Position numbers and translations under genes: made by a program. A model generated the notes under the pieces. It did no database searches. It worked only from the letters and a program-made list of their open reading frames with translations, and had not been told where the DNA came from. This document shows, piece after piece, positions 10,809 through 24,000 of a stretch of DNA of 64,000 nucleotides. The stretch comes from Adineta ricciae (lineage: Eukaryota > Rotifera > Eurotatoria > Adinetida > Adinetidae), in NCBI GenBank assembly GCA_905250025.1, contig CAJNOJ010000036.1, forward strand, positions 186,001 through 250,000, in the 5' to 3' direction. The number at the start of each line of letters is the position of its first letter. Position 1 is the stretch's first letter.

Positions 10809-11664
10809 TTAAACAGATAAAAATAAAGTTTCGGGTAATCGTTTTGCCAATGTGTCGATTTGTTCGTTGTAATGTTTCAATGATTGATTATGTTCACGTA
10901 ACACTCGAATATGTTCTCGTAGTTTGTTAAGTGCTTCTTCGTGTAATTTGTCGGTTGTTTGAATAAATGTTTCGATTGTTTTCTGATTTTGTTCGAAGTG
11001 TTCTTGCTCCTTGTCAATAAGTTGCTTCTCGCGAAGATTTTGTTCCAGAGCAAGTTCGATTTGCTCAATTGCTTTTTGTAAATGATCCTCCTGGTCGTGA
11101 TCTTTCTCTCCAATACATTCCTCATCTTTTATGTCGATATCGAATTGATCTTGTTTCAATAAATTGTCAACATGTTGAGCTATTTGTTGGTTTTCTTCAT
11201 AGAGGCGATCAACAAGATCATGAACTTGCTGAGCATCATTCGAGTTTGTTGTTGATGCAGCTAGGGCAGACCGTGTATCGAGTATGACGGAATTCAAATG
11301 GGAGAGTAACGAATGACATAACTCATTGTTGTCATCTTTGGATGTTGAACATATATCACGCACTCGAGCCATATGATATTCAAAATCAGACATTACCTAT
11401 TCGAAAGTAGAATAAATCAATACAGAAAATCATGTTTTACCGCTGAGAGTTGACCAATATGACGATGAATATCAGTTTGTTTGCGTTGCAGTTCATTGAT
11501 TGAATATCGTAGAATTTCGACGGCGGTAGACTGGTTATTTTCCAAATTGGGTAGGACCACTTCTTCGTTCATCGGTGTTTTCTAGACATGAGAATCTAAG
11601 CGTGGTATCAAAGTGTGGAATAGCTTTTATTTACATTTTCATAATCCATAGTCATCGTGTACAT
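10809..11664 (-). CDS. Coiled-coil protein, three exons
   Basis: Not recognised. Three exons join in frame: a tiny first exon with ATG at 11662-11664 (MYTMTMDYEN), a second exon at about 11584-11441 (starting KTPMNEEVVLPNLENNQST) and a long last exon from about 11399 to the stop at 10809. The introns are about 45-50 nt with GT-AG ends. The product, about 250 residues, is almost entirely heptad-like and charged (runs such as QIELALEQNLREKQLIDKEQ), with an acidic middle segment, so an extended dimeric coiled coil is expected. There is no signal peptide or membrane segment. Small cytoskeletal, BLOC-type or kinetochore subunits would look like this, but no motif decides. Its likely poly(A) signal on the minus strand is at 10802-10807, between the two convergent stop codons. 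Confidence 0.7.
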
Positions 11665-11977
11665 CTACGAAAAATAAAACGACTGAATACATATGTGTGT
11701 AAGTCTCGCCTTCTGGCTATAATAGAAAGAAGAAAAAACAGCTGATTCGACGCAATATGGTAATCATAAATGACGTCATCGTTTGTATAGCACGATATAT
11801 GTGTACAGAGAAGAAGAGCAAAGATGTCCAAAAAGGATCGTTAATCACAACTGAATAGATATATCAATTATAGAACAAAACACTTCTGTTGTGCGTCACA
11901 TGTGATATATTTATGCACGATTACAGCAAATCGTTCATGAAATTTTTAACAATAACATAGTGATAGTGAAAATTTTG

Positions 11978-14216
11978 TCAATTTTCATTTGGCATCCTTT
12001 TCTTGGCATTTGCGCGTAGTTTCTTCAATAGGGTTTCATTCGTTTTAACATAACATATGCTCGTCGCATTCGATTGCAGCATTTCTGAAAAGAGAAGACA
12101 CAAATAAATTCGTTGATTCACAGTACTTCTATTATCGACTCACTTGGTGTCACTTTACCGACACGATACTGGAAATCGCCATTCTTTAATTTAACGATAT
12201 CTTCGCAAACATCGATGCTTTCTTGAGTGACAACCGTGCGCTAAACAAAACGGATCAAAAGTGATTCATTCTTGCTTGCGAAATAGTGATTTTTCTTACT
12301 GAAAAATCGACTTCACGCATTCGACTTGTTTCACTCGCTTTGATACAAAGAAAAACAGCAAGTGCACCATCCGAGTTTATTTGGTTGCCAGCAATCTGGA
12401 AAAAAATAAAGTTCATTTTAGAATTTTTCGTATAAAATATCGGTAATACTCTAAGAACTTGAAGCGTATCATTGACTGATAACGCTTGCCCTATTGCGAA
12501 AGCATTTTGTGTATTGAGACGATTCCCGCTAATATTCAATTCTTCCAAAACAGTGTTTTTCTTAATACATTCAGCTAGAGGTGGTCCACCATCCGGTCCA
12601 AAACCATTCATTTCTAGATTACAGCGTCTTAAACGAGTATTTTCCTACGAAGAAAGAATGAGAATTGGTTAACGACGAGATCAGTCATACTCTAATCCCA
12701 TCGATCATAGCAATAGCACTTTCGCCACGGAAATTATTCCAACCGAGATTGAGTGATTCTAGTGAATCATTCGCACCTGTCAATAAATCGATTTGCTACA
12801 GGTATGAAGTAAACAAAAATCTATTTTATCTTACTAATAAATGCGCCGAGTTCTTGGCCACATTTTTCACCAAAACAATTGTGACTTAAATCAAGTTCAC
12901 GAAGTGCTGTATTGTGCTACAACGATGATCTATTCAACATGTCAAGTAAAATTCATCTATTTACTTCAAATGCTTCGATCAAATGCGTAACATCCAATTC
13001 GTCGAACTTATTTCCTAAAAATTCTCAATTACAATTATCATATAAAAATGATCTTATACCTGATAAATTGATTTTTCTTAGATTTTGACTTGTCGTCAGC
13101 ATTCGACAGATTTCCTTCGTTCCTTCGCCACCACCCAATCGATTATCAACCAAAGACTACTCTAGATTATACATTGCAATTCTACATTAACACATTCACA
13201 CTTACCAATTCAGTGATAAATTCATTCACGGCGATCAATTGTGTGATATACTTTGCCGCTTCTCGTTGTAGAAAATTCCCATCCAATGATAATTGTTCGA
13301 TTGTATAGTTCGTCTATGAAGAACAACAAAAGAACTTCCTCTATAGTACACGAATAGAAAACAAGTTACAATGAGTGTTTTCGTAATCGCTTGAATATCT
13401 GCTGTGTTAAATTGATGATAACGTAGAAGCATTTTATCATCTTTGATGTGTGCCATAAAATACGAACAGGGTACTATTTTTGAATCTGCACACAGCTCAC
13501 GATACTTGTCTTTGTCAGGTACCTTAGCAGTTTCATGTTCATCAGGTTCTGCATTAACATAAACAATCATTAGTTGAGAAAGAAATTAGAATAAGTTATT
13601 TATTTGACCTATTTCAATATCTGTATCATAACCATCCTTTTCTTGTCCACGAGAGTGATCATCGAATACGATGCCTGACATTTCTTCGATTGTATCTATA
13701 GGATCACCATCATCAACTGTAAAATATGGCGCTGTAGACGATTGGTGGTGATCCTCATCTGATCCGGGAGTCGTTTTCGTTGCAATGACATTTGCTTGTT
13801 TCTTTTGAAGTTCTTGTAAAATGGTGGCATAAACTTCATCATGTTCGATTTCCGTCAGAAATGCTTGTGGCAACAATGATAAATCTGGTAATTTCAATAC
13901 TTCATCAATATTTTTATCTAGAACCAAACGAATAGACAAAATTGATTAAATCTATTTTCAACACATACCCGTAACTTCTGCGATTCGTTTTACCAGTTTT
14001 GGAAAATCAAATTCTTGCTGAATCTCATCGTTACTATTCGCTGTTGGTTCAACATTGGATTTTGTTTCGATATTATTTGTTTTCGAGCGGTTCCGACGGA
14101 TGCCACTCCCAGCGCCCGATGTTCGTTTTGTAGTGAACGCTGCTGATTTTGATGCAATTGTTCTTATTGAATGTGACCGACTTCGTGCAGGACTATGATC
14201 CGATGAGTTTTGCTAT
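11978..14216 (-). CDS. LRRC74: LRRC74-like leucine-rich repeat protein, left paralogue
   Basis: Ribonuclease-inhibitor-type leucine-rich repeat protein built from about ten small exons with 45-60 nt introns. The N-terminal part is Ser/Thr- and Asp-rich and disordered (13600-14216). It is followed by a conserved lead-in (YRELCADSKIVPCSYFMAHI) also seen in the paralogue at 53926. Repeats of about 28 residues follow, for example LEELNISGNRLNTQNAFAIG and LRELDLSHNCFGEKCGQELG. The C-terminal exon ends KKLRANAKKRMPNEN at the stop at 11978. Human LRRC74A/B are poorly characterised; the fold suggests protein-protein binding. The first exon shown begins directly after an AG acceptor with an in-frame stop before it, so at least one further 5' exon exists that I could not place between 14217 and 15270. 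Confidence 0.75.
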
Positions 14217-15272
14217 ACACAAACAGACGATACCTATGGAGTGAACAAACTTTTCAACGAAAATACTCGATGAGTTTTGACAGGCATTTGGATTCGCTGA
14301 AAGTCTTCTAAAATTTTGTTTATACTAGTGTGAATACAAGCAGAGTAGACAAAGATGATTGAGAAAGCATTGAAATTTTCATTTTTCCTTTTTTCTCTGT
14401 TTTTGTTTTTTTCTTCTTCATTTGTAAATTGAAAAGAACGAATAGAGCAACTCTTATTTGTCTTACAGGATTCATTCAAAATAGTTTTGTTTTGAGAAGA
14501 AAATTGAAAAGCTTTAATCCTGAAGGAAAGGTTGGCTTGTTTTGTGACAAATATGCAAATTGAGTTATAATTTATAATGATGTCTTTTTCAAGACGAATA
14601 ACATCTCGATCATACAGTTAAGAAAGAACGCTCTAATAACAAAATAATGTGCCATTGCGAGGTTTCTCTATCAGCATCAATTTTCTGCGATGGAAGCAAC
14701 TTCGTGCTTTCATAATCTTGTTAATTTATTGAAGACAATTGAATATATTCTTTGACAATAAACATCTGTATGTTGAATATTACGTTTTTCAAAACTGTAG
14801 GTATTTATGGGATTGAAAACAAGCAGCACATTGCCTTGTTGTTCTGTTCATTTTTCTCTCAGTAACTTTGTTTTTCTTGTTAATAACGACAAAAATAAAC
14901 ACTGTCAATGCATTAACTACTTACAATAATTCGAATTTTGACTGACGTTACTATTTATTTTAACTGGTCGCTTGCTGTTTGCTTTTGACGCTGACACAAG
15001 ATTTATTTGATGTTAGAAAATACGTAACCAAGTGTTCTTAATAGAAATATGGAAATTATTTTTCTTCATCGACAGAAGAGCACAACAGAAATATATGTGA
15101 AAACTATTGTTGTCCTGAAACACTTTTGCATTGCTGAATAAATAAGAACAGTTATTGTGTCTGAGCATTTAACTTCATTCATTTTCTCCTTGCAAGTGTA
15201 TTTTGTAGATAAAAGTGAGTAAAACTATCCAGCAAGTTTGCTGATACAATGGAATTCTTTTTTACTTCATAG
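14217..15272. other. Region between LRRC74-like gene and the unknown gene at 15273
   Basis: No complete gene seen. It should contain the missing first exon and promoter of the minus-strand LRRC74-like gene and the promoter of the plus-strand gene starting at 15273. A minus-strand open frame at 14234-14479 is Lys/Asn/Glu-rich and does not join the downstream exon through a normal-sized intron. Confidence 0.45.
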
Positions 15273-16543
15273 ATGGCTGACACAATTCCAACTTCAGCAT
15301 CTGGTCCAACATATCTTCTTCGACGGTCAAAGTATAGCTAAATAATCGACGATGAGTGTATTAGTTTTGATGTTTAGGTCATCATTACCTACATTCCGAT
15401 TTAAACCACCAGTAGTTAGTTCTCAAACAAAACTTAAGCGACAGCCGACTGTCGTCTTACTTGTCGATGAGGTTTGTTTGATTCCTAATTGATCTGTTTC
15501 TTTGACTGATTCTATGCAGAATTGTCCGGTGCATGGATGCAAAGGAAAATGCTCGTGTCCGACAGAATCTAACAGGCAAGGTAATCTAGGCAACGCTGAT
15601 TCTCTTTACCAAAGTGGTTATAATAATGAACAAAAGAACTATGAAAATTATGAGAATTCAGATGAGTTTACTTCGACAACAATAAAACCATTTAATAATA
15701 ATCCACCATTACCTTGTACTCAAAAGTATGATATCAAGATTTCCTAGAGGATAGGCCGATATATTTCCTTGGCTTTTTTCTTCTAAAAGAAATGTTGTTG
15801 GAAACAATTTTCAATTCAATCCAGCATCACAAAGTGCCAATTGGGATGGTCTTGATGATGGACAATTAGGCTCATTGATGATCTATCGCGATGCTCTGAA
15901 GCAAAATCTAACAACGCCTTACAAAGCCGGAGGAAGTAGTCTTCCAAAGTAATAATCAAATTTAACAAGATAATGTAAAGAGAAAGACTGTGATCTGCTG
16001 CTTTTAGAATGCGTTTAGGCCGTGCCGGAGGTTTCTGGCGTCATATCAAACAAACAAATACATACTCCGGCTCAAATCTTGCCTTTGTTGATGGTTTACT
16101 TCTGAATAAAACTCTCATTTATCTGTTATGCTTAGCATTTACATTTAGGCACTGTTCGAGTTGATGATACATTCAAATATCCAATACCTCGTTATGGCTA
16201 TCCACCGGTGAGCCAATCACAACAAGTGAATCCGACCTCATCAAGTCAAGATCTATCATATTCAACAATGAATTCAGCAGTACAATCGACCGATCCAGTG
16301 ACATGGTCAGCAACTGCACAATTAAATCGTCGACCTTCGTTATCACAATATTCGAATCGCTACGAACGTCATGCAAAAGATGGTTTCGCCTATTGGCCAA
16401 CAGATACTGAATACAAAAAGCCACGCTGTAAGTTGTTACAAATCGAATCAATGACATGCTTAAGTCTTTTTTCAGGTAAACCAATGACAACTGGAACTTA
16501 TAAGACATGGCTCGGTCTTAGTGATTCCATACTCAAACTTTGA
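15273..16543 (+). CDS. Unrecognised cytoplasmic protein, six exons or more
   Basis: Starts at the ATG at 15273 (MADTIPTSASGPTYLLRRSK) and continues through introns of about 45-60 nt that each restore the frame. The exons give in order a basic segment, a small cysteine cluster (CPVHGCKGKCSCP, near 15522-15560), an Asn/Tyr-rich linker, SANWDGLDDGQLGSLMIYRD, then MRLGRAGGFWRHIKQTNTYS and a Ser/Gln-rich region, ending LGLSDSILKL at the stop at 16541-16543. The tail contains FAYWPTDTEYKKP. There is no signal peptide or membrane segment. The patchwork of short conserved Trp/Tyr/Gly motifs in disordered sequence resembles axonemal or microtubule-inner proteins, but this is only an impression and no family name is claimed. 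Confidence 0.65.
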
Positions 16544-16958
16544 GATGATCGAACGGATAGCAACACATATCGATCCTTTATTTTTCTACTTAATCCTATT
16601 TTAATTTAAACTTTACTTTTGCGCTTTATATCGAAGTTACTATATATCGAAATTATGCACTTTGAATTAATGAGTTTTAATAAAAGAACGAACATAAATA
16701 ATTATGTCAAGATTTTTTAATAAAAACAAACGTGAAAGTGCAACGAAGATCGGTTAGTAGGTGAACGAATTTCTTTATTAATAGCATTCGAATCAATAAT
16801 ATTTTTCTTTCTATTCTTGTTTGTAACCACGTGTCAACCGTCTTTCGCTTCTATGAAAGATATTTTTCTCTTTCTTCTGATAATATAGAATAGAACAAAA
16901 AAGGTTCGTGAGACCCTATATACATCATTGTATAAACGATAGTTAGTAGATAAACAAC
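16544..16958. other. Intergenic region before the EEP enzyme
   Basis: AT-rich spacer holding the 3' end of the preceding gene (AATAAA-like sequence near 16679-16685) and the promoter of the next. TATATA/TATAAA-like sequences occur at about 16917-16936, close to the ATG at 16959. Nothing else was recognised. Confidence 0.4.
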
Positions 16959-17882
16959 ATGAATGTAGTTAAGAATGATGAAAATGATCAATCTGTTGTG
17001 CGAATCTGCACGTTTAATTTACGCCATGATGACATGGATCATAACACACGAAATGCATGGGAACAACGACGACCAATTGTTCACCAGTGTCTTCGGAATA
17101 TGCAACCAACTATCATTGGAACACAAGAAGGCATTCCACAATATCACAATGACATTCTAGTTGATCTCAATCAGTAAACTGTTTTTCTTTCAATTCTTGT
17201 TTATTTGACAGATAATGTTCTATTTTGTAGAAGTGCACAAGTTTGGTCATACACTGGTGACGAATTGCAAGATCCCTGGCATACAACAAACGCTATCTAC
17301 TATCGACATGACCTATTCTCACTGATTTCGACGAAGACATTTTGGTTCAACGAACATCCATCAACACCGGGCGCAGCTTGGGGCGCGAAAAATTCGCGCG
17401 GTTGTACTCGTGCTCATTTTCAGCATAAAGTTACACGACATCCCTTCATTGTCTACAATCTCCACATCGATTATCCATCTCAAAATGCTCGACATCATTC
17501 CATACCTGTGCTTCTTTCCCAAATACAACAAAACGGTGATCATATTGATCAAGTCATCGTCACTGGTGATTTCAATAATTGGCCGGAAGAAATCGAAGGC
17601 ATAACTCCTCTCGATAAGCTCATTGTTTTAGGACAAAATGCCTCAGAAATTAAACAGATGAAAACTGCTGGGTTCGTTGATACATACCAACATGGTGAGA
17701 CGCCAACGTTCAATGGTTTTCGAAAAGAAGGTTATGGTCCGAAAATTGATTTTATCTGGATATCATCGAAGAGTGTGTTTTCTGTCGCAGGTGAAACGAA
17801 AGTAGACGATTATCACAACGAATACGGTTCTTTTCCTTCGGATCATTTTCCCGTCTATAGTGATTTGATATACAAAGTATAG
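16959..17882 (+). CDS. Endonuclease/exonuclease/phosphatase (EEP) family enzyme
   Basis: Two exons (16959-17174 and 17232-17882) joined by a 57-nt GT-AG intron give a compact single-domain EEP protein of about 288 residues, without signal peptide. The catalytic landmarks of the DNase I/sphingomyelinase-like fold are all present in order: Asn in CTFNLR (N20), the metal-binding Glu in GTQEG (E57), a central YNLHIDYPS motif, VTGDFNNWP with the Asp/Asn pair, and the C-terminal FPSDHFPV with the catalytic His. The arrangement fits Mg-dependent phosphoesterases. Closest by memory are small cytosolic EEP enzymes found in fungi and bacteria, rather than APE1 or the CCR4 deadenylases, which carry extra domains. 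The natural substrate cannot be told from sequence. Confidence 0.85.
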
Positions 17883-18097
17883 ACACGTGGATTGTTTTGT
17901 TATTGCAATATGTTTTCACCTACTAATTACCCTCATTGCATTGGACAGTATTTCTTAAATAAATCTCTCTTAGCGAAGTTCATCATTTTAAGTATATATT
18001 TTTGGCTTGTTTGTGTGCAATATCAAAAGAAAATTTCAAGCGTATTAAGACTGTATAGAACAGACACAAAAAAATGCATAGAAGAAATTGCAAATTC

Positions 18098-21000
18098 CTA
18101 TCGTCGTCCAGCTGTTCTTCCAAGAATAAGACTAGCTGATAATGGTGACATGCGTTCGACCAGTTGCCGAATTGAAACTATTTCTTGGTGAAGACGATTA
18201 ACAGCTAATTGTAGATCAGTAACACGTTCATTGATATGGTTTGAAAACGATTGAATTTGAGTATCGTGATGTGTTCCAGCTCCTGCAGTTGCACCAGTTG
18301 TCACCGATGGTAGTGGCAAACCTACATTCGATCGACGACCGGTGGTTATACTACTGGTTGAACCAGGTAATGTTCGACCATGTTGAAGCAAATTTCGATC
18401 GGTTTGTCCAGCAAGTGTTTCTTCTAGTAATTCTCTCATTCGAGTTAATTCGTTAAATATAGCTTTGTTTGAATCTGTTGATGATGATGCTGCTGAAATC
18501 ATTTCTTCACTCTCTCGATGTTTCGACACGGGATCGAATGCAGACGTATCTGTTTTACCTTTCCGCAAATGACTATCCGATGCTGATGATAATCGATGCG
18601 TGGTTGTTTGTAATTTCATTAATGCCGAGTCAATATCATTTAATTTTTGTTGTATATGAATTCGAAAGGTATCAAACTGAATATTATGCTTTTCGATCGT
18701 CTGCCGAAAAGTGCTAAATGCTTTTGCTTGCTGTTCTTCACGTGATTGTCCGAATGCATTGAAATTTATTTCCTTCCAACTTAATTGCAACGGTGCACAT
18801 TGACGATGAATGATTTCTTGCAATTGCAAACGTCTCCGATCTGATAAACGCCATTCATAGTTCAAGATCACTTCGACACGTTCGAGAAGAAAACGTGCCT
18901 CAACTGTTGAAAATGCTTCTGTTTGTAGTGCGTTGGAAATAAGACCAATAAAGATGTTGATTGACAGTATAGCAGTAAACAATAGATATGTACCACAAAC
19001 AAAGGCAGCAAAGTATCTATCGATTTGATTGAAACCATCAATTGGAACTAACAGCAAAACAACAAAGTGTATAAAAATGAGGTTTCTATAATTTTGTACT
19101 TACTATCGTCGACTAAAGCAATACGAAAGATGGAGAAAAGTAAGGAATAGAAGTTTTCGAAGCCACTTTGCTCAACAATTTCGCAAGAATTTGTCGCATT
19201 GTAACATAAATCTCCGACAATGGGTGATGTACCATTAAATTTGTATCGACTTCGACCTTCAGCTCCTTGAGAATTATCATCATCAGATGTGTATGTCTCG
19301 ACCATTGGACAGTAAAGTAGAGCTGATTCGCAAAGTTGAGGTCGTTGTTCATAGTCACTATGACGAATTTGTCGACCGCCAAAGACAAAAAAGAAAACTA
19401 ACGCATACGGAGCCAGAAGGAAGATGAATACGAAGAGAAAACGTATGATATCATCGAACATCATCCGCACCTATGCAAACATAATACAAATCATTGTACG
19501 TTCAGAATGTATACATGCCATGTCTGAATATGGCCATTTTCTGTTCTCGTCTGTCACTACTTACCATGATAACTAATTCGCCTAGTTTGATTTCCACTAT
19601 TTTTGATCTTAGTGTTTTCACGGTGATTGATATTGTCCGAAAGAAGACCATAAATCGAAACCAAATAGCTAAAACTGTTACTGACGCTATGTACATGTGA
19701 ATGCGTGCACGGACAACAGTATGAGAAGCAACATCGATAAAATGTGTAATGATGGTGATTAGACACAATATAAAGATAATCCAATCGAATAAATTATTCA
19801 GTGAATAGTACATGTAATATGCTCGAAAACGTGTTTTGATTCGAATTTTCAGACGTTGACAGAATTGAACAAATCGCGACGAAGGTCCGGACACGATAAC
19901 ATCTTGGTTAACTTGTGTACCTAACGTATTCTTCTTCTGCGTACCATTAAGTAAAATATTCGATGGATCAGATACACTCAAAGGAGCATCAATTGGTTGC
20001 TGTTGATTCGGTGCTGGTTCACTAGCTTTGCCTTTTATTATTGTCGGTAATAGCGGTGGCAATGGATGATGTTGAGAATGATGAGAACGCATCGGTGTTA
20101 AACTAATACTTGATGACATATTGGTGTTCGCTGTTTCATTGATGGTCACATGTTCTGTTTCGCCCGCCTCATTTCCATTTTTGATCACACTTTCTGTTTT
20201 ACCAAACGGTGTCGTCGTTGTTTGTATTCCTGTGTTGGATTTATATTTATTTTTCGAGATCAAATCTAATCGATTCTTTGTTCGTTCACGTTCCCAGATG
20301 AGATAATCTTCATAGCGTTTTCTTGCATACGATATATCAAACATTTCACGAATAATTTCCCAAATTAACAGGCCAATACTGATTGCCCACAGTAGACAAC
20401 GCCAAATATCGAGAGGAAAGCGATAGACGTACCGAATTGGAAATGGTACAATCAATGAAATGCAAGTCCATGAAATAAGAAACAACGTTTCTAACAACAG
20501 ACCAAGATAGAAATGTTTCGCAGCATAGTTATCCCATTTCCACGTTATTAAACCTTTAGTTTAAAAAAAAACAATGGCCATTATATTCGTCAAAACAAAA
20601 TCTGTTACCTTTAATAAGCGGATGAGTTACCAGATCTAGACGTTCATGGTAATAGATAGCTTCTAGAGGTGCTATCGGACGATACTGAGTACCATCTGGA
20701 CGATATTTTGCTTTTGCTATCGATGGTCGAGATTCGTACGGAGGATTTATTGTTGTTCCTGGTACGTTCAGTAGGTTTGGATTTGAAGTAGGATTATTAG
20801 GTTGAGATGAAACTGATATTTTATTTGTTGCCATTGGTAATCCTGACGCATTCGAAGTTGCTGGAATAGATACCGATGGATTGCGCGATTGATTTCTAGT
20901 TGGTTGCTAAAAATTCAATCATATTCACATATGACTTTGAACAGAATGGATAGCAAACCTTGTGGCTATCAGTAGTATATACCAATTGATTTAAAAGACT

Positions 21001-24000
21001 TGTTGAATCACTTAAATCAACTTTATCGAATTCTTCCCTAAAACAAATCATTCGTTTTAAATGAAATTCCGTTAACGTCATTATCATACCATGGTTCAAT
21101 ATGATCAAGATACAGATGAATCGCCTTTTGTACTTCATTGACAACAATTAGTGAATCCATTATATCAAGTGCAATCGTACTTGATTCATCACTGAATAGC
21201 AATGCTAAAAACACTTGCATACTATTGTCATGAGATTTATACAAGCAAACATTGCATTTGGGACATGGTCGTGTAGCATTTCCATTGCTCAATTCAATAA
21301 AACCCGTTTGATTACAGTTAAAACATTGCCGTTTCGATTGTGTTACACCTGTTGGTGATACGCCACAATGACCATCGCGCAATGAATGCGACAAATACTC
21401 ATAAGATTCTTTCCATTTGGAATTGATCAGTTTAATAATAGCATAATGTTTAAATTCATTCGCTAGTTCTAATGGAGTTTTGTTATCATTGTTTTTTGTT
21501 AACATCATATTCGCCCAAAACCAGAATTTCACGCGCGATAAATTCAGAAAACATGTCAGTGCATTCGGAGTATCTTCACGAGCTAAAAGAAAACAAATCG
21601 AACGAGTCAGTCTCTACATCACATTCGCTCTCGCTCTCTTACCGGCAATATGAAGTAAATTGTCTCCATAGGCTAAACTATTTTCAGATAAATAAGTTAA
21701 CAATTCATTATCTGATATAAATGAAAGTAAGGTTTCTAAACAAACTAAATTGTTGAAATTTTTCCTCATAAATATATGTATAATCATATCTCCGTGCGTC
21801 GACGATCGCACACGGAGACAATTTCGATCTTTTTCGCTCAATAGTTGCACCATTTCAAAGTTATTCATCTGCATGGCCATATTCAAATCACTTGATTGAA
21901 CACGAATAGTTTCTTGTTCAAGTAAGAGTTTACTAACTTCGTCGTGGTTGTACAATATCGCAAGACCAAGTAGAGATTGACCATCAGCATTCAGTTGATT
22001 GATATCAATCGATGATTCTTTTATCAATGTACGTACGAATTCAAGATTACCTAACGAAGAGAGAACGTATGTTGAACTATCGAGAATTCGAAAGGCGAAT
22101 ATCTCTACCTTTTTCCGTTGCTAAATGTAGCACAGTATTCTTCCGAATATCAACGGCATTTTCATCAGCACCATGTCGTATTAAATGTTTTGCTAAGGAA
22201 CCGTTAATATTGTCTGCACATTCATGCAGTGGTGTACGTCCTTGTTTATCTAGGAGATTGATTTCTTCGATTTTCAACTTATTAATCAACAATTCTGCCA
22301 CATTAGGTTTCTCATGAGCACAAGCTAAATGTAACGGTGTTTTGTCCATTTTATTCATTGCAATTAAGTCCAGTTGAGGATATTTCATTAACAATCGACA
22401 CATGATCACATTATCATCGCGTGCAACTAAATGAAGCGGTGTGTTGCCTTCTTTATTCGCTAAAGTTAAATCTGCACCATGTCGAAGGAGATACTGTGCA
22501 AAACCAAGATTGTTATACGCAATAGCTTCATGCAGAGGTGTTTGACCATCTCGATTTTGAGCATTCAATGACAATGGATTTGCTTGTAGAACAGTATCGA
22601 AAACGATGATGGCATTGAGATACTTGCAGTAATGTAGTGCTGTGTTCGATAGTGAATCGACTGTATTAATATTTGTCACGTTCATATGTTGAAGAAAAAC
22701 AGCGATTAATTCGAAATTCTTTTGTTCGAGTGCTTCGAGAAATGCCGTCCGTCCAAGGCGATTTTGTCGATTAAAATCGGCGGAATTTTCTATTAATGTT
22801 ACAATATATGCTTCATAGTCAACATCCTTCTTCATAACTAAATAATGTAAAAACGTATTTCCACGTTCGTCACATGCATTAATATCAAGTTCATGTTTCA
22901 CTAGTAATTCAATTGCATTTATACTCGGAAAATCGCATAATAATGGTGAACGTGGCAATTGAGAGAAATACCGTTTCCAATTGAAATTTGTTGTTAATTC
23001 AAATAAAGCTTTTAAACATTCATCATGTTGATACCGAACACAGATACTCACAGGTGTTTCATGAGGATTTAAACGAGTACCTTTTTGAAAGTCAGCTTCA
23101 CTTTCAAGCAAAGCTTTGAATGCTTCAATGTTGTTTTCATAACAACAGATATGCAATGGGGTACAGCCATCTTCATCAAATACGTTTACGCGTGCCCGAT
23201 AGGTTCGAACAAGTAAACGAATAAGAACGCTATCGTTTTTCCGTGCAGCAATATGAAGAAGATGGGTTTGACTTGGATATCCTAAAGAAAAGCTTCCGCG
23301 AAATATAAGATCGAATGAAAAAGAAAACTTTGCTCACCATCATGTGTATCATTAGTGACGAGATTCACATCAATCATCACTTTCAGTAAGTAAATCGCTA
23401 AATCAATATTATGTGTTGCAAATGCATAATGAGCTACAATGAAAATGATGTATTTTATTCTTGTTAATCTCGTTCAGAGCAATACCTGCGGTCCATCCAT
23501 AGTCATTTTGTCGATTGGGATCGCATCCACGTTTGATAACATAATCCACAATATTAATACATGCTGCTGAACTGTGCTCTGCTCGTGCTAATAGATGTAT
23601 GACGGTGTTTCCATCATCGGTAACTGCATTTAATTGTGCACCGTTGTTTTCATGTTCTTGTATAATGCTTAGTTCGGGATGTGGTTCGGATAGGATATAG
23701 CTCAACAATGCTCTGTTCTCATTCGCTGCTGAGAATGTCGGATCGGGAGCATTTATTCGTCCGAATAAAGTTTTCTTTGCATCGGTTAATTTCGATAGAA
23801 ACGAACTTGAAACACGGTTTGGTGGTAATGCTAAAGGGATTAATAATTGACTTGTTGTTGTATTTTGATTGCTCGTAATACTGTCGTCATCATTATTAGC
23901 TGATGTAACCGATTGTATTGAAGATACATGAGATGAAGCTTCAGGCGCTACTGTTGATGTTGTTAACGGATTATTAGTAATATTCATTTGTGACTCACGT

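Noticed and set aside
14234-14479. Minus-strand frame as first exon of the LRRC74-like gene
   Set aside because: Would need a 21-nt intron to join the next exon; every other intron is at least about 45 nt.
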